From NCBI GenBank assembly GCA_965223355.1, contig CBDCWE010000003.1, positions 744,001 to 808,000 of the forward strand: 64,000 nt of DNA. The letters run 5' to 3'. Origin of the DNA: Tectiglobus sp965223355. Its GTDB lineage: Bacteria; Pseudomonadota; Alphaproteobacteria; Rhizobiales; Hyphomicrobiaceae. This document shows positions 52,386 through 61,461 of this stretch, one piece after another. The notes under the pieces are model-generated. The model saw only the letters and a program-made list of their open reading frames with translations, did not search any database and was not told the DNA's origin. Positions within the stretch are counted from its first letter, which is position 1. Each line of letters opens with the position of its first letter. The position numbers were made by a program, and so were the translations under genes.

Positions 52386-52548
52386 CTAGGCAATCTCTGA
52401 ACAAATTTGGGGGCCAGGGGATCATCCCCTGGTCGGGGTGTTTGAGGGGCGACAAGCCCCTCAACGATCGCCGTAACGCGGCGATTGGTTAAAGGCGCCA
52501 AAGGGTCGGGTCCTTTGCGAACCCGTGACTTGATCGGAGGATCCCTAG
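52386..52548 (+). repeat. Repeat family B, copy B8
   Basis: CTAG lies at 52386-52389 and 52545-52548. The ends read CTAGGCAATCTCTGAAC and GATCGGAGGATCCCTAG, diverged forms of the B terminal repeats. The three hairpins are present, the middle one with GGCGACAAGCC. The right CTAG is shared with A9. Confidence 0.85.
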
Positions 52549-52686
52549 ATCATCTTTGTGCTTTAAGTTGGAACCGCTATTGCGGTTCCAACTTAAAGCA
52601 CAAAGATGATCGCCACTTTAGAGGCGAGCAACTTTCTGCCTTTATTCGGGATCGTTCCGATTCCGAATAAAGGCAGGTTGCTCTAG
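52545..52686 (+). repeat. Repeat family A, copy A9
   Basis: This is a full-length A element with CTAG at 52545-52548 and 52683-52686. The first hairpin has complete arms (ATCATCTTTGTGC), as in A7. The right CTAG provides the stop codon of the DUF2244 gene. Confidence 0.9.
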
Positions 52687-53576
52687 CTCCGCAACGCCGT
52701 GCGGATCTCGTTTTCGAGAACGCCGGCAAGTCTGTGGCGTTCCTTGTGGCCAAGCATTTGTGCGAAGGTAAAGTCCTCGCCGTGCGATCGAAGTCGGAGC
52801 CGATTGCTCCCGAACGGCTCTTCGTCGAGGGCAACCCGGACACTGTCGGTCTGGAAGTCAAAGCGCCTCAATTGGCCACGTGCGGTGTTGCGTGTCACGG
52901 ACAAGGTGTCGGGCGTCACTTCGATGGCTTCAAACTCCCGGACCGCACAGTAGTTGGCGCGAAAGGACCAGTAGATCAGCGCCACATCGAGCCACCACAA
53001 GCCGACGACAAACAAGATCCCGACCAACGGCCAGTAGACAACAATCACAACAGCAAATAGGAAAGCGACGCCGGCCGTAAAGCTGACCACAACGATAGTC
53101 GCCATCAAGATGATGAAGCCGATCGGGCCCAGCGAGCGGTTGGGTGTCAGCACCGTGCGAAAAGTCACCGACCTGACCGGGGGGTGTTGGTGCCCGGCCG
53201 GGCGCGGAATTTGTGGCTCACCGGATGGGCCACGTGCGGTGTTGCGCGTCACGGACAAGGTGTCGGGCAACACTTCGACGACTTCGAACTCGCGGGCCGC
53301 ACAGTGGTTGGCGCTAAAGGCCCAGCAGATCAGCGCCACGTCGAGCCAGAACAAGCCCATTATCAGCCACGCGCTAAACGACGAGAAGCCGAACGGCATG
53401 AATACTAAGCCGATCACAAAGCTGCCCATAGCGATAATCGACATCGAGATGATGAAGCCGGTCGGGCCCAGCGAGCGGTTGGATGTCGGCACCGCCCCAA
53501 AAGTCACCGGCCCGACCGGATGGTGTTGGTGCCCGGCCGGGTGCGGAATTTGTGGCTCATCGGTACTCAAATCCAA
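52683..53576 (-). CDS. DUF2244 membrane protein with internal tandem duplication
   Basis: This 297-residue protein carries two copies of the DUF2244 N-terminal half. Copy 1 (about 7-117) has EPQIPHPAGHQ, SNRSLGPTGFII and LDVALICWAFSAN then PDTLSVTRNTARG. Copy 2 (about 120-234) has EPQIPRPAGHQ, PNRSLGPIGFII, LDVALIYWSFRAN and the identical PDTLSVTRNTARG. Only copy 2 continues into the normal C-terminal part (RRFDFQTDSVRVALDEEPFG, then MLGHKERHRLAGVLEN). Ordinary DUF2244 proteins are ~160-170 residues with two helices; this one would have four. The function is unknown; the family often lies next to nth, as here. The stop is in the CTAG of A9. Confidence 0.85.
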   Translation of the reverse strand: MDLSTDEPQIPHPAGHQHHPVGPVTFGAVPTSNRSLGPTGFIISMSIIAMGSFVIGLVFMPFGFSSFSAWLIMGLFWLDVALICWAFSANHCAAREFEVVEVLPDTLSVTRNTARGPSGEPQIPRPAGHQHPPVRSVTFRTVLTPNRSLGPIGFIILMATIVVVSFTAGVAFLFAVVIVVYWPLVGILFVVGLWWLDVALIYWSFRANYCAVREFEAIEVTPDTLSVTRNTARGQLRRFDFQTDSVRVALDEEPFGSNRLRLRSHGEDFTFAQMLGHKERHRLAGVLENEIRTALRS

Positions 53577-53659
53577 ACTCCTTGGAGGATGCGCATTGCC
53601 TTGATCAGCCGTGACAGAATAACGTAGCCCAAATTCAAACGGACCGCGAGTTCAACCAG

Positions 53660-54403
53660 ATGCCGCCATCCCAACCTGCCGCCAAAAAGAAGACCGCGCC
53701 ACAGTCCGCAACCAAAGCGGCGCCGAAAAAGAAATCGGCCAAGCGGCCAATGCGGGTCAAGATTTCGAAGGCGACGATCGCAGAAATCTTTGCGCGCTTT
53801 GAAGCCCAGGAGCCCGCGCCCAAGGGCGAACTGGAACATCATAACGCCTATACGTTGTTGGTTGCGGTGGTGCTCTCGGCGCAGGCGACCGATGCCGGCG
53901 TCAACCGCGCGACACGTGAGCTGTTCAGGCTGGCCGACACGCCGCAAAAGATGGTCGCCCTCGGCGAGGACACGGTGCGCGACTACATTAGGACGATCGG
54001 GCTTTACCGTAACAAGGCCAAGAACGTGATCCAGCTTTCGCAACAGTTGATCGACAAGTTCGACAGCGAGGTTCCGGCCGACCGCGACCTCCTCGAGACG
54101 TTGCCGGGTGTCGGGCGCAAGACCGCAAACGTGGTCATGAACGTCTGGTTCAAGCAACCAACCATGGCCGTTGATACCCATGTCTTTCGGATCGCCAATC
54201 GATTGGGGTTGGCGCCGGGCAAGACGCCACTGGATGTCGAGGAAAAACTGCTCAAGGTGGTGCCGCCGGAATATGGTGTGCCGGCCCATCACTGGCTGAT
54301 CCTGCACGGGCGCTACATCTGTACGGCGCGCAAACCTGCCTGCCCGCGCTGCACTATCCGGGATTTGTGCATCTTCAAGGATAAAACGCCCGAGCCGGCG
54401 TAA
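53660..54403 (+). CDS. nth: Endonuclease III
   Basis: This 247-residue DNA glycosylase/AP lyase repairs oxidised pyrimidines. The helix-hairpin-helix LPGVGRKTANVV (about 147-158) contains the catalytic Lys, VDTHVFR holds the catalytic Asp (about 171), and four cysteines in ICTARKPACPRCTIRDLC bind the [4Fe-4S] cluster. A Lys/Ala-rich tail of ~30 residues precedes the domain. The ATG at 53660 keeps this tail; a later start near residue 31 is possible. It is divergent from the DUF2244 gene. Confidence 0.95.
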   Translation: MPPSQPAAKKKTAPQSATKAAPKKKSAKRPMRVKISKATIAEIFARFEAQEPAPKGELEHHNAYTLLVAVVLSAQATDAGVNRATRELFRLADTPQKMVALGEDTVRDYIRTIGLYRNKAKNVIQLSQQLIDKFDSEVPADRDLLETLPGVGRKTANVVMNVWFKQPTMAVDTHVFRIANRLGLAPGKTPLDVEEKLLKVVPPEYGVPAHHWLILHGRYICTARKPACPRCTIRDLCIFKDKTPEPA

Positions 54404-54722
54404 CAGAAAGCGCGCGGCGACGGCCGCCAAACCGATCGTCGACGACGCGGTTGCAATCGTCCCGGTTGGCAGCGTTGCGGGCGACGATGGGCCATTATGC
54501 CGACGTGCCGGACTTTGAGCGCCGGACCGGTGCCGATGTTGGTGCCGTTTGCACAACCCTGTCGCATGCGCGAGTTTCACGTCGAGGACCCTGACCGCCG
54601 CCCGCTCATGCCTCATCAAAACGCCGCGCCAGCGCGGGCAGTGAGCAACACCGACGAATTGACTGATGGATCAGCCCGTCCGGTCGTGCTTAGCTGGGGA
54701 CAAGCTGACAACCGGGTTCGTT
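54404..54722. other. Intergenic stretch without a recognised gene
   Basis: About 320 bases lie between nth and lutA. Open frames pass through but none has a ribosome binding site, a family resemblance or a start suited to a gene. None of the repeat families occurs here. It presumably holds the lut promoter. Confidence 0.4.
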
Positions 54723-55526
54723 ATGACCTCAAAAGACACGCCTTTCGGAGCGCCGGCAGAGCCGCTGCATGTTGGTCTGTTCGTCACCTGTCTGGTCGAC
54801 GCCATGCGGCCAACAATCGGCTTTGCCACGTTGAAACTGCTGGAAGACGCCGGCTGCCGCGTAGACGTGCCGCTGACGCAAACGTGCTGCGGGCAACCAG
54901 CCTTCAACAGCGGCGCGGACGATCTTGCGCGCGACATTGTCAAGCAGGTGATCACGGCTTTCGAGGCGTTTGACTACGTCGTGGTGCCATCGGCCTCGTG
55001 CGCCGGCATGCTCAAGGTTCACGCCGGCGAGCTGTTCGAGAATGAGCCGGCGTGGCAGGCCCGACATCAAGCGCTGGCGGGTAAGACCTTCGAGATCATG
55101 AGCTTTCTCGTCGACATTGTCGGCCATCAACCTCGGCCGCGGGAATTTGCGGCCATCGCGACCTATCACGATTCCTGCTCCGGCCTGCGCGAACTTGGCA
55201 TCCACGATCAGCCGCGCCGCCTGCTATCGCACATCGACGGGCTGACGCTCGTACCACTGCCCGGCGAAGATGTGTGCTGCGGCTTTGGCGGTACCTTTTG
55301 CGTCAAGTACCCGGACATCTCCGACCGGATCGTGGCCGACAAGGCCGGCGCCATCGCAAATACGGGCGCGGACACGCTGCTGGCCGGAGACCTTGGCTGC
55401 CTGATGAACATGGCCGGCAAGCTCAGCCGTGACGGCTGCGCCGTCAAAGTCTATCACGCGGTCGAGGTGCTGGCCGGTATGGCCGACGGGCAAGGGATCT
55501 GCGGGCCGGAGCGAGAGCGCCAATGA
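54723..55526 (+). CDS. lutA: L-lactate utilisation protein LutA (LldE-type)
   Basis: This ~267-residue cysteine-rich (CCG) protein is one of three subunits of the LutABC iron-sulfur lactate oxidation complex. It shows VGLFVTCLVDAMRPTIGFAT, QTCCGQPAFNSG and EDVCCGFGGTFCVKYPDIS, the two CCG motifs shared with heterodisulfide reductase and glycolate oxidase GlcF. The ATG at 54723 is chosen, but an ATG at 54666 is in frame and neither has a strong ribosome binding site. The stop overlaps the lutB start. Confidence 0.9.
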   Translation: MTSKDTPFGAPAEPLHVGLFVTCLVDAMRPTIGFATLKLLEDAGCRVDVPLTQTCCGQPAFNSGADDLARDIVKQVITAFEAFDYVVVPSASCAGMLKVHAGELFENEPAWQARHQALAGKTFEIMSFLVDIVGHQPRPREFAAIATYHDSCSGLRELGIHDQPRRLLSHIDGLTLVPLPGEDVCCGFGGTFCVKYPDISDRIVADKAGAIANTGADTLLAGDLGCLMNMAGKLSRDGCAVKVYHAVEVLAGMADGQGICGPERERQ

Positions 55527-56932
55527 AGCAGACGTCACACCGCTTCAAAGCCAACGTCAAGACGGCGCTGGCCGAACCCAGTCTGAGGATCGCGCTCGAT
55601 CGCACGACCAGTCTGCTGCAAAGTCGCCGCGTCGGGATGCTGGCCGCATTCCCGCAATACGACGCAACCCGCGATGCCGCCACCGAGATCAAGGACCATA
55701 CGCTCGCGCATCTCGACCACTATCTCGAGCAATTCGAGAACAACGCGATCGCATCGGGCGCCAAAGTCCACTGGGCCGGCACGCCGAAAGAAGCGACCGA
55801 TATCATCGTCGGGATCTGCAAGGCCCACAACGCTACGTCCGCGACACGCGTCAAATCGATGCTTGGCGAGGAGATCGGTATTGCCGAAGCCCTGGCGCAA
55901 GCCGGCATTGAACGGGTTGAAACCGACCTGGCAGAACACATTATTCAACTGGCACAGGATCCGCCGTCGCACATCGTCATGCCGGCAATGCACAAGACAC
56001 GCGAAGACGTCGAGGCCTTGTTTCGAGCCCGCCATCGCGAGGTGATTGCCGACGGCGAAGTTGCGACGCTGGTCGAAAGCGCCCGCCGGGAACTGCGGCC
56101 CAAATACATGGCAGCCGATGTCAGCATATCGGGCGCCAACTTCATCGTTGCCGAAACCGGTTCGGTGGTGACGGTGACCAACGAAGGCAACGCGGAACTG
56201 ACAACAACGCCGCCGCCGGTTCATATCGTCAACGTCGGTATCGAAAAGCTGGTGCCGACAATGGAGCACTGCACCGTGTTCGTGCGGCTGCTGGCCCGGG
56301 CCGCGCTTGGCACCGAGATTACGCAATACACCACCTTCCACAACGGGCCGAAGCGCGACGGCGACAAGGACGGGCCGGCGGAATTTCATATCGTGCTGGT
56401 CGACAATCGGCGCACGCAGATGCTCGGCAACTTTCTCAAACCGATGCTCAGGTGCATTCGCTGCGGTGCCTGCATGAACCATTGCCCCGTTTACGGCGCC
56501 GTCGGTGGTCATGCCTACGGCTATGTCTATCCCGGCCCGATGGGTGCGGTTCTCACCCCGGCCATGACCAGCCTCGAACAGTCAGGCGATCTGCCCAATG
56601 CCTGCACCCTCAATGGCCGTTGTCAGGAGGTCTGCCCGGTCAACATTCCGCTGCCCGATCTGCTGCGCAAATTGCGTGAACGGCAGTGGCGCCAGCGCCT
56701 TGTCGGTCGGCCTTATCGGTTTGCGCTCGGGCTCTGGGGGGCGATCGCCAAACGGCCCTGGGCCTACCGGCTGCTATCGCGGGCGGGCGTGCGCATTCTT
56801 GAGATCGCGGCCGGGCGCAGCGGGCGAATTTCGCGATTGCCGGGTGCCGGCGGCTGGACCCGGTATCGCGATCTTGCCGCCCCTGAGGCCGGAACCTTCA
56901 TCGATCAATACAGGCAGGGGCGACGGCGATGA
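55523..56932 (+). CDS. lutB: L-lactate utilisation iron-sulfur protein LutB (LldF-type)
   Basis: This 469-residue protein has an N-terminal LUD domain (about 60-290) and two ferredoxin-type [4Fe-4S] motifs, CIRCGACMNHCPVYG (about 312-326) and CTLNGRCQEVCPVNIP (about 357-372). With LutA and LutC it oxidises L-lactate to pyruvate in a cytochrome-independent way. Its ATG overlaps the lutA TGA by four bases, and its own stop overlaps the lutC ATG in the same way, so the three are translationally coupled. Confidence 0.93.
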   Translation: MKQTSHRFKANVKTALAEPSLRIALDRTTSLLQSRRVGMLAAFPQYDATRDAATEIKDHTLAHLDHYLEQFENNAIASGAKVHWAGTPKEATDIIVGICKAHNATSATRVKSMLGEEIGIAEALAQAGIERVETDLAEHIIQLAQDPPSHIVMPAMHKTREDVEALFRARHREVIADGEVATLVESARRELRPKYMAADVSISGANFIVAETGSVVTVTNEGNAELTTTPPPVHIVNVGIEKLVPTMEHCTVFVRLLARAALGTEITQYTTFHNGPKRDGDKDGPAEFHIVLVDNRRTQMLGNFLKPMLRCIRCGACMNHCPVYGAVGGHAYGYVYPGPMGAVLTPAMTSLEQSGDLPNACTLNGRCQEVCPVNIPLPDLLRKLRERQWRQRLVGRPYRFALGLWGAIAKRPWAYRLLSRAGVRILEIAAGRSGRISRLPGAGGWTRYRDLAAPEAGTFIDQYRQGRRR

Positions 56933-57624
56933 CCGGCGCACGCGAGGCGATACTCGGGCGCATTCGCGCTTTGCGCTCGCAAATCAACGTGGACCCGGAT
57001 GCTATCGCGCGCGAGGCGGCGGCGCTGCTGCCGGCCAAGGGTGCGATGCAGCCGCAGTTTCCCGAACTGTCGAACCGCGAAAAAATGATTGAGCGGCTGA
57101 CATCGCAACGTCTTACAGCGAGCGTCGATCAGGTCGACAGCTGGGCGGGTGCCGTGCCAGCAGTGCGCACTTATCTCGACAGGGAAGGCCTCGCTCGCAG
57201 TGTCGCCGCACCACCTCTGGCGCGCTTTAGCGCGCTCGATTGGGGAGACATCAGCGTCGACAACACGATTGCGCCCGATCAAACCGTGGCCGTCGGCCTT
57301 GCCGACTATGGCATTGCCGAGACCGGCACGCTGGTGTTTACATCCCGCCCCGACAGCCCGACCCTGTTCAACTTTCTCGGTTTGCATCACGTGGTGCTGG
57401 TCGAAGGCGACAAAATTCTCCGTTACATGGAGGACTATTGGCGTCTGGTGCGCTCATCCGGCAACCAACATCCGCGCAATATCAATTTCATCACCGGCAC
57501 CAGCGGCACGGCCGACATCGAAGCCAAAAACACGCGCGGCGCCCACGGCCCGCGGTTTCTGCACGTCATCATCGTTGGCGGGGAGCGGGTCGGCGATGCA
57601 GCCCCGCTTGAAGAGCGCAACTGA
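56929..57624 (+). CDS. lutC: L-lactate utilisation protein LutC (LUD domain)
   Basis: This 231-residue protein has the LUD (DUF162) fold: VAVGLADYGIAETGTLVFTS, then HHVVLVEGDKILRYMEDYWR and NFITGTSGTADIE. It completes the lutABC lactate operon. The ATG at 56929 overlaps the lutB stop. The C-terminus HVIIVGGERVG region is normal for the family. Confidence 0.93.
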   Translation: MTGAREAILGRIRALRSQINVDPDAIAREAAALLPAKGAMQPQFPELSNREKMIERLTSQRLTASVDQVDSWAGAVPAVRTYLDREGLARSVAAPPLARFSALDWGDISVDNTIAPDQTVAVGLADYGIAETGTLVFTSRPDSPTLFNFLGLHHVVLVEGDKILRYMEDYWRLVRSSGNQHPRNINFITGTSGTADIEAKNTRGAHGPRFLHVIIVGGERVGDAAPLEERN

Positions 57625-57629
57625 TGTGC

Positions 57630-57690
57630 ATTCTCCGGCGGCGAAAGCTGGTGGCGTGCCGTGACGGTTGAACGCCGGATCGCCCGGTCC
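57630..57690. repeat. Short shared sequence E (also interrupted at 14462-14660)
   Basis: ATTCTCCGGCGGCGAAAGC, TGGTGGC, a four-base GTGC, then CGTGACGGTTGAACGCCGGA matches 14462-14488 plus 14631-14650, where repeat A3 replaces GTGC. CGGCG..CGCCGG can form a weak hairpin. It lies directly after lutC. Confidence 0.5.
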
Positions 57691-57798
57691 CGCGGCGAAC
57701 CCGCGGCGAACCCCAGTCCCGCCGAAAAGCTTGAATGCCGTATTGCCGTCCCATGCCGCCCGAGGGTGTGAGGTTTGTGGGCTCGATGATCGCGGACA

Positions 57799-58446
57799 CT
57801 ACACGATGGCTGCGACAATCGCGGCTTTGAGTTCGCCAAGCCCGGTCCTCTTTTCGGATGATGTCGCCAGCACGATCGGAAATGCCGCGGCATGTTGCGC
57901 GATGCCGGCTTCGACACTGCCGGCGACGTTGTCGAGCGCGCCGCGCTTTAGCTTGTCGGTCTTGGTCAACACCATCTGATAGGGGACCGCGGCGTCATCC
58001 AGCAGTGTCATAATCAATCGATCGACGTCTTTGAGACCATGTCGCGAGTCGATCAAAATGTAGCAGCGCCGCAATGTCTGGCGGCCACGAAGGTAGTCGC
58101 GGATCAAACGCGTCCAGGCTTCAACCTTGGCTTTCGGTGCTTTGGCGTAACCGTAGCCGGGCATGTCGACCAGGTAGAATGCGCCGTCCGCGGGCATGAA
58201 AAAGTTCAGCTCCTGCGTGCGCCCCGGCGTATTCGACGTCCGTGCCAGACTGCGCCGATTGGTCAGCGCGTTGATCAGGCTCGATTTGCCGACGTTGGAA
58301 CGTCCGGCTACCGCGATCTCGGGCCGGTCGGCTTCAGGCAGAAACTCGAGCGACGGCACGCCGCGAACGAACTCCCAGGCCTGAGCGAACGTCCGCTCGC
58401 CAGCCGCCGATTGTTCCGGCGTGTCATTGGACTGGTTGTGGTTCAT
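57799..58446 (-). CDS. engB: Ribosome biogenesis GTPase EngB (YihA/YsxC)
   Basis: This 215-residue small GTPase is needed for large ribosomal subunit assembly. G1 is GRSNVGKSSLINAL (about 48), G3 DMPGYGYAK (about 93) and G4 LTKTDK (about 160). The ATG at 58446 gives the normal length. It follows yidC on the same strand, in the common order rpmH-rnpA-yidC-engB, with an intergenic direct repeat between. Confidence 0.93.
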   Translation of the reverse strand: MNHNQSNDTPEQSAAGERTFAQAWEFVRGVPSLEFLPEADRPEIAVAGRSNVGKSSLINALTNRRSLARTSNTPGRTQELNFFMPADGAFYLVDMPGYGYAKAPKAKVEAWTRLIRDYLRGRQTLRRCYILIDSRHGLKDVDRLIMTLLDDAAVPYQMVLTKTDKLKRGALDNVAGSVEAGIAQHAAAFPIVLATSSEKRTGLGELKAAIVAAIV

Positions 58447-58451
58447 TTTTC

Positions 58452-58637
58452 GACCTCACGCTGCTGTTCCTCGGCTGCGCCTCGGGCAGCTCCGGTGGGG
58501 CGCCGCAAGGCGGCGGGTCGCGGTCGCTCCCGAACAGGTCATCGCGAACCTCTAACCATCCGTCAACGCCTCGGCCTCACACTGCCCGTCCTCGGCTGCG
58601 CCTCGGGCAGCTCCGGCAGGGCGCCGCAAGGCGGCGG
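58452..58637. repeat. Direct repeat pair between yidC and engB
   Basis: Two ~65-base units (58452-58516 and 58573-58637) share CCTCGGCTGCGCCTCGGGCA, GCTCCGG and GGGCGCCGCAAGGCGGCGG; the latter contains a GCCGC..GCGGC hairpin. They occupy most of the 200-base gap and could act on the shared mRNA, but no function is shown. Confidence 0.7.
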
Positions 58638-58647
58638 AGCAGTACGG

Positions 58648-60555
58648 TCAGTTCTTGGGCTTGGCGCGCCCCATCAAGTCGCCGAAGAGTTTGCCGATCG
58701 CAGCGAAATTGCGGCGCATATTCTCCATCAACGGAACATCGACCCCCTGGCGTTTCATGATGACGTACTGTTGCGCCAGCGAGAGAATATTGTTCCAGGC
58801 CCAGTAGATGACCAGACCGGCCGGGAACGATGCCAGCAGGAACGTAAACATCACCGGCATCCAATTGAAGATCTGCTGCTGGATCGGATCAGGTTGCTGC
58901 GGATTGAGCTGCATTTGGATCCACATCGTAATTCCCATGATCAGTGGCCAAACGCCAATGACCAGGAAGTCCGGCACCGCGAACGGTAACAGGCCGAACA
59001 GATTGAACAGCGATGTCGGGTCTTTGGCTGAGAGATCCTGGATCCATCCGTAGAACGGTGCGTGGCGCATATCGATCGACACGAACAGCACCTTGTAGAG
59101 CGCAAAGAACACCGGGATCTGGATCAACACCGGCAAACAGCCAGCGAGCGGGTTGATCTTCTCCTTCTTATAGAGGTCCATCAGCTCCTTTTGCTGTGCC
59201 ATCTTATCGTCTTTATAGCGCTCACGAATGCGCTCCATTTCCGGCTGCAGTTTCTTCATCTTCGCCATCGACTCATACGATTTGTTGGCGAACCAGAAGA
59301 AGCAGGCCTTGACGACCACGGTCACCGCCAGGATTGCCAGGCCGAAGTTGCCGAGCAGGCCGTAGAACCAGTCGATCGCGTAGTACAGCGGCTTGGTGAT
59401 GAAATAAAACCAGCCCCAATCAACCAGATAGTTGAACTCCGTGATTTTCAGGTCCTGTTCGTACCGGTTGATCAGTTCGACTTTCTTGGCACCGACGTAG
59501 ACGTGGGACGTGGTCGACTGGCTGGCGTTGGCCGGCACCGACATCGCCGGCATCAAGTAGTCGGTCTGAAATGATTCCTGGCGGCTCTCGACCTGCTTTT
59601 GCGGAGCCTTCATGTTGGCGACGAACGGTTTGGTCTGATCCGGAATGAGTGCCGCCGCCCAGTACTTGTCGGTAAAGCCAAGCCAGCCGCCGGTGATGTT
59701 TTCGTAGCGCTTGCCGCCGCCCTCATCGAGGGCTTCCGAATAATCGATTTCTTCGAGTTTTTGCTCACCGAGGAAACCAATCATGCCCTCATGCTGGACG
59801 AAGAAACCCTCGATTTTCGGCGTCCCGCGCCGATAGACGCGGCCGTAGGGAAACAACGCGACGGGCTTAGACGTCTTGTTCTCGACCGCATCGACAATCT
59901 CAAAGACATAGTTTTCATCGACCGAAATTGTGCGCTTGAAAACGAGATCTTCGCCGTTGTCCCAGGTCAGCGTGACCGGTCGGCCGGGGGCCAGCGCGGT
60001 TTGCCCGGACGCCGGCGTCCACCGCGTCTTCGGTGACGGCACCTTGGCTGAAACGCCGGGACCCGGCACCCAGCCGTGTTCGGCAAAGTAGGTGTTCGGC
60101 GCGTTCGCTGGAGAAAACAAAATCACGTTCGGGCTGGTGCGCGCGACCTTCTGGCGGTATTTGACGAGCGCTATGTCGTCGATCCGCGCGCCGATAAGGT
60201 TGATGGAGCCACGTAACGACGGTGTCTCGATCGGCAGGCGCGGCGTTGCCTTGAGCGCGGCATCGCGCGACAGCGCAATCGCGGTTGGAGCGCTGCCCGC
60301 TGCGCCCGGTGCCCGCGCACCCGGTGTTGGCGCGGCACCTGTCACGCTGCCGGGAGTGGTTGGCGCGGCACCTTCACCGCCGGGTGCGCCGGGGCCCTTG
60401 TTCGTGACCTGTTCCGCTGCCGCACGCTGGCGGCGTTCGGCCTCCTCCTTAATCTTTGGCGAGGCGTAAAAAAACTGCCAGGCAAGCATCACGCCGACGG
60501 ACAGCAAGATCGCCAAGAGGAGGTTCTTTTGATCGCCGGGATCTTGCGAGAACAT
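58648..60555 (-). CDS. yidC: Membrane protein insertase YidC
   Basis: This 635-residue inner-membrane insertase has an N-terminal transmembrane helix (LLLAILLSVGVMLAWQFFYA), an Ala/Pro/Gly-rich linker, a large periplasmic domain (about 100-370), and the conserved C-terminal five-helix region (YFITKPLYYAIDWFYGLLGN, FFALYKVLFVSIDMRHAPFY, and NWMPVMFTFLLASFPAGLVI). The ATG at 60555 is clear. It lies 95 bases downstream of rnpA with no yidD between. YidC inserts respiratory and ATP synthase subunits, with or without Sec. Confidence 0.96.
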   Translation of the reverse strand: MFSQDPGDQKNLLLAILLSVGVMLAWQFFYASPKIKEEAERRQRAAAEQVTNKGPGAPGGEGAAPTTPGSVTGAAPTPGARAPGAAGSAPTAIALSRDAALKATPRLPIETPSLRGSINLIGARIDDIALVKYRQKVARTSPNVILFSPANAPNTYFAEHGWVPGPGVSAKVPSPKTRWTPASGQTALAPGRPVTLTWDNGEDLVFKRTISVDENYVFEIVDAVENKTSKPVALFPYGRVYRRGTPKIEGFFVQHEGMIGFLGEQKLEEIDYSEALDEGGGKRYENITGGWLGFTDKYWAAALIPDQTKPFVANMKAPQKQVESRQESFQTDYLMPAMSVPANASQSTTSHVYVGAKKVELINRYEQDLKITEFNYLVDWGWFYFITKPLYYAIDWFYGLLGNFGLAILAVTVVVKACFFWFANKSYESMAKMKKLQPEMERIRERYKDDKMAQQKELMDLYKKEKINPLAGCLPVLIQIPVFFALYKVLFVSIDMRHAPFYGWIQDLSAKDPTSLFNLFGLLPFAVPDFLVIGVWPLIMGITMWIQMQLNPQQPDPIQQQIFNWMPVMFTFLLASFPAGLVIYWAWNNILSLAQQYVIMKRQGVDVPLMENMRRNFAAIGKLFGDLMGRAKPKN

Positions 60556-60650
60556 GGGGTAAGTCCTGGATTGGCTGGATTGAGAGGTGACGGCGTTAAC
60601 GTTGACGTCCTGTTTGCCTAATTTATCTCGGTTAGAAAAGTGTCACCGGG

Positions 60651-61040
60651 TCACGGTCGGCGTTTTGGGGCGGCGCTGGCAGTTGTTCGCGCCCGACGAG
60701 GTTGGCGATGCAGCCGATCAAAACCGGTGCGCAAATCGCGCAGAAGCGCTGCGAACGGGCGATTCGACGCAGGTTGCCGGGCGAGCAGGACATAGTCGTA
60801 TGTAGGATTGGCGCATTCCGGCGCAAGCTCGCAGACGGCGGCCTTGAGCCGTCTGCGCATGCGGTTTCGCACCACCGCGCCGCCCATTTTCTTGGTCACG
60901 ATGAAACCAAACCGTGGCCCCGTGCTGGTGTCAGCGCCCGTGCGCGCCCGGCCCTCGAGCAAAAATGCAGCTGTCGAATGTCTGTTGCCGCCCCGCACAC
61001 GTAGGAATTCGCGACGCGTCTTGAGCGTGGTGTTCGCCAT
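60651..61040 (-). CDS. rnpA: Ribonuclease P protein component
   Basis: This 129-residue basic protein has RFGFIVTKKMGGAVVRNRMR followed by RRLKAAV, the RNR signature of the RNase P protein that helps process tRNA 5' ends. It also has YDYVLLARQPA in the C-terminal half, and a basic tail. It lies between rpmH and yidC in the conserved order. The ATG at 61040 is the start of a normal family N-terminus. Confidence 0.92.
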   Translation of the reverse strand: MANTTLKTRREFLRVRGGNRHSTAAFLLEGRARTGADTSTGPRFGFIVTKKMGGAVVRNRMRRRLKAAVCELAPECANPTYDYVLLARQPASNRPFAALLRDLRTGFDRLHRQPRRARTTASAAPKRRP

Positions 61041-61133
61041 GAACTGCGGCCTCCCGTGCGTTTCGTTGTGGCCTGCAGGGGAGTGAGGTCGACCCGTCAG
61101 CGATAATCGGTGTTGATATTGATATTGTTATTG

Positions 61134-61268
61134 TCAGGCGGACAGGCGCTTGCGGCCCTTGGCGCGGCGCCGGGCCAAAATCCGCAGTCCGCCCTTGGTG
61201 CTCATGCGCGCACGGAAACCGTGGCGGCGCTTTCTGACCAGTTTACTCGGCTGATAGGTTCTTTTCAC
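61134..61268 (-). CDS. rpmH: Ribosomal protein bL34
   Basis: This 44-residue protein begins (M)KRTYQPSKLVRKRRHGF and ends GRKRLSA, the normal bL34 sequence. The start codon is GTG (61266-61268) with GGAG eight bases upstream; the frame continues upstream without a better start. It is the first gene of the rpmH-rnpA-yidC-engB cluster. Confidence 0.95.
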   Translation of the reverse strand: MKRTYQPSKLVRKRRHGFRARMSTKGGLRILARRRAKGRKRLSA

Positions 61269-61461
61269 GGATCCGGCTCCAGATGCGGTTCGGGTCGCGA
61301 CACACTCGGTTCCGGCAACGGCACTTTCGAGCCGGCCTCCCGCAGCTGTCGGAAGATGTTGCTTTAGAAGTCGGTGTCTATACGCAGGCTGGCCCGCGAA
61401 GTCAATGTGCCCTGCCACGCAAACCGCCGCCGTCGTCCGGGAACATCGGATTGATCGCTGT

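Noticed and set aside
53567..54619. Minus-strand frame of 350 codons over nth
   Set aside because: It is antisense to endonuclease III, which has all catalytic and cluster residues on the plus strand.
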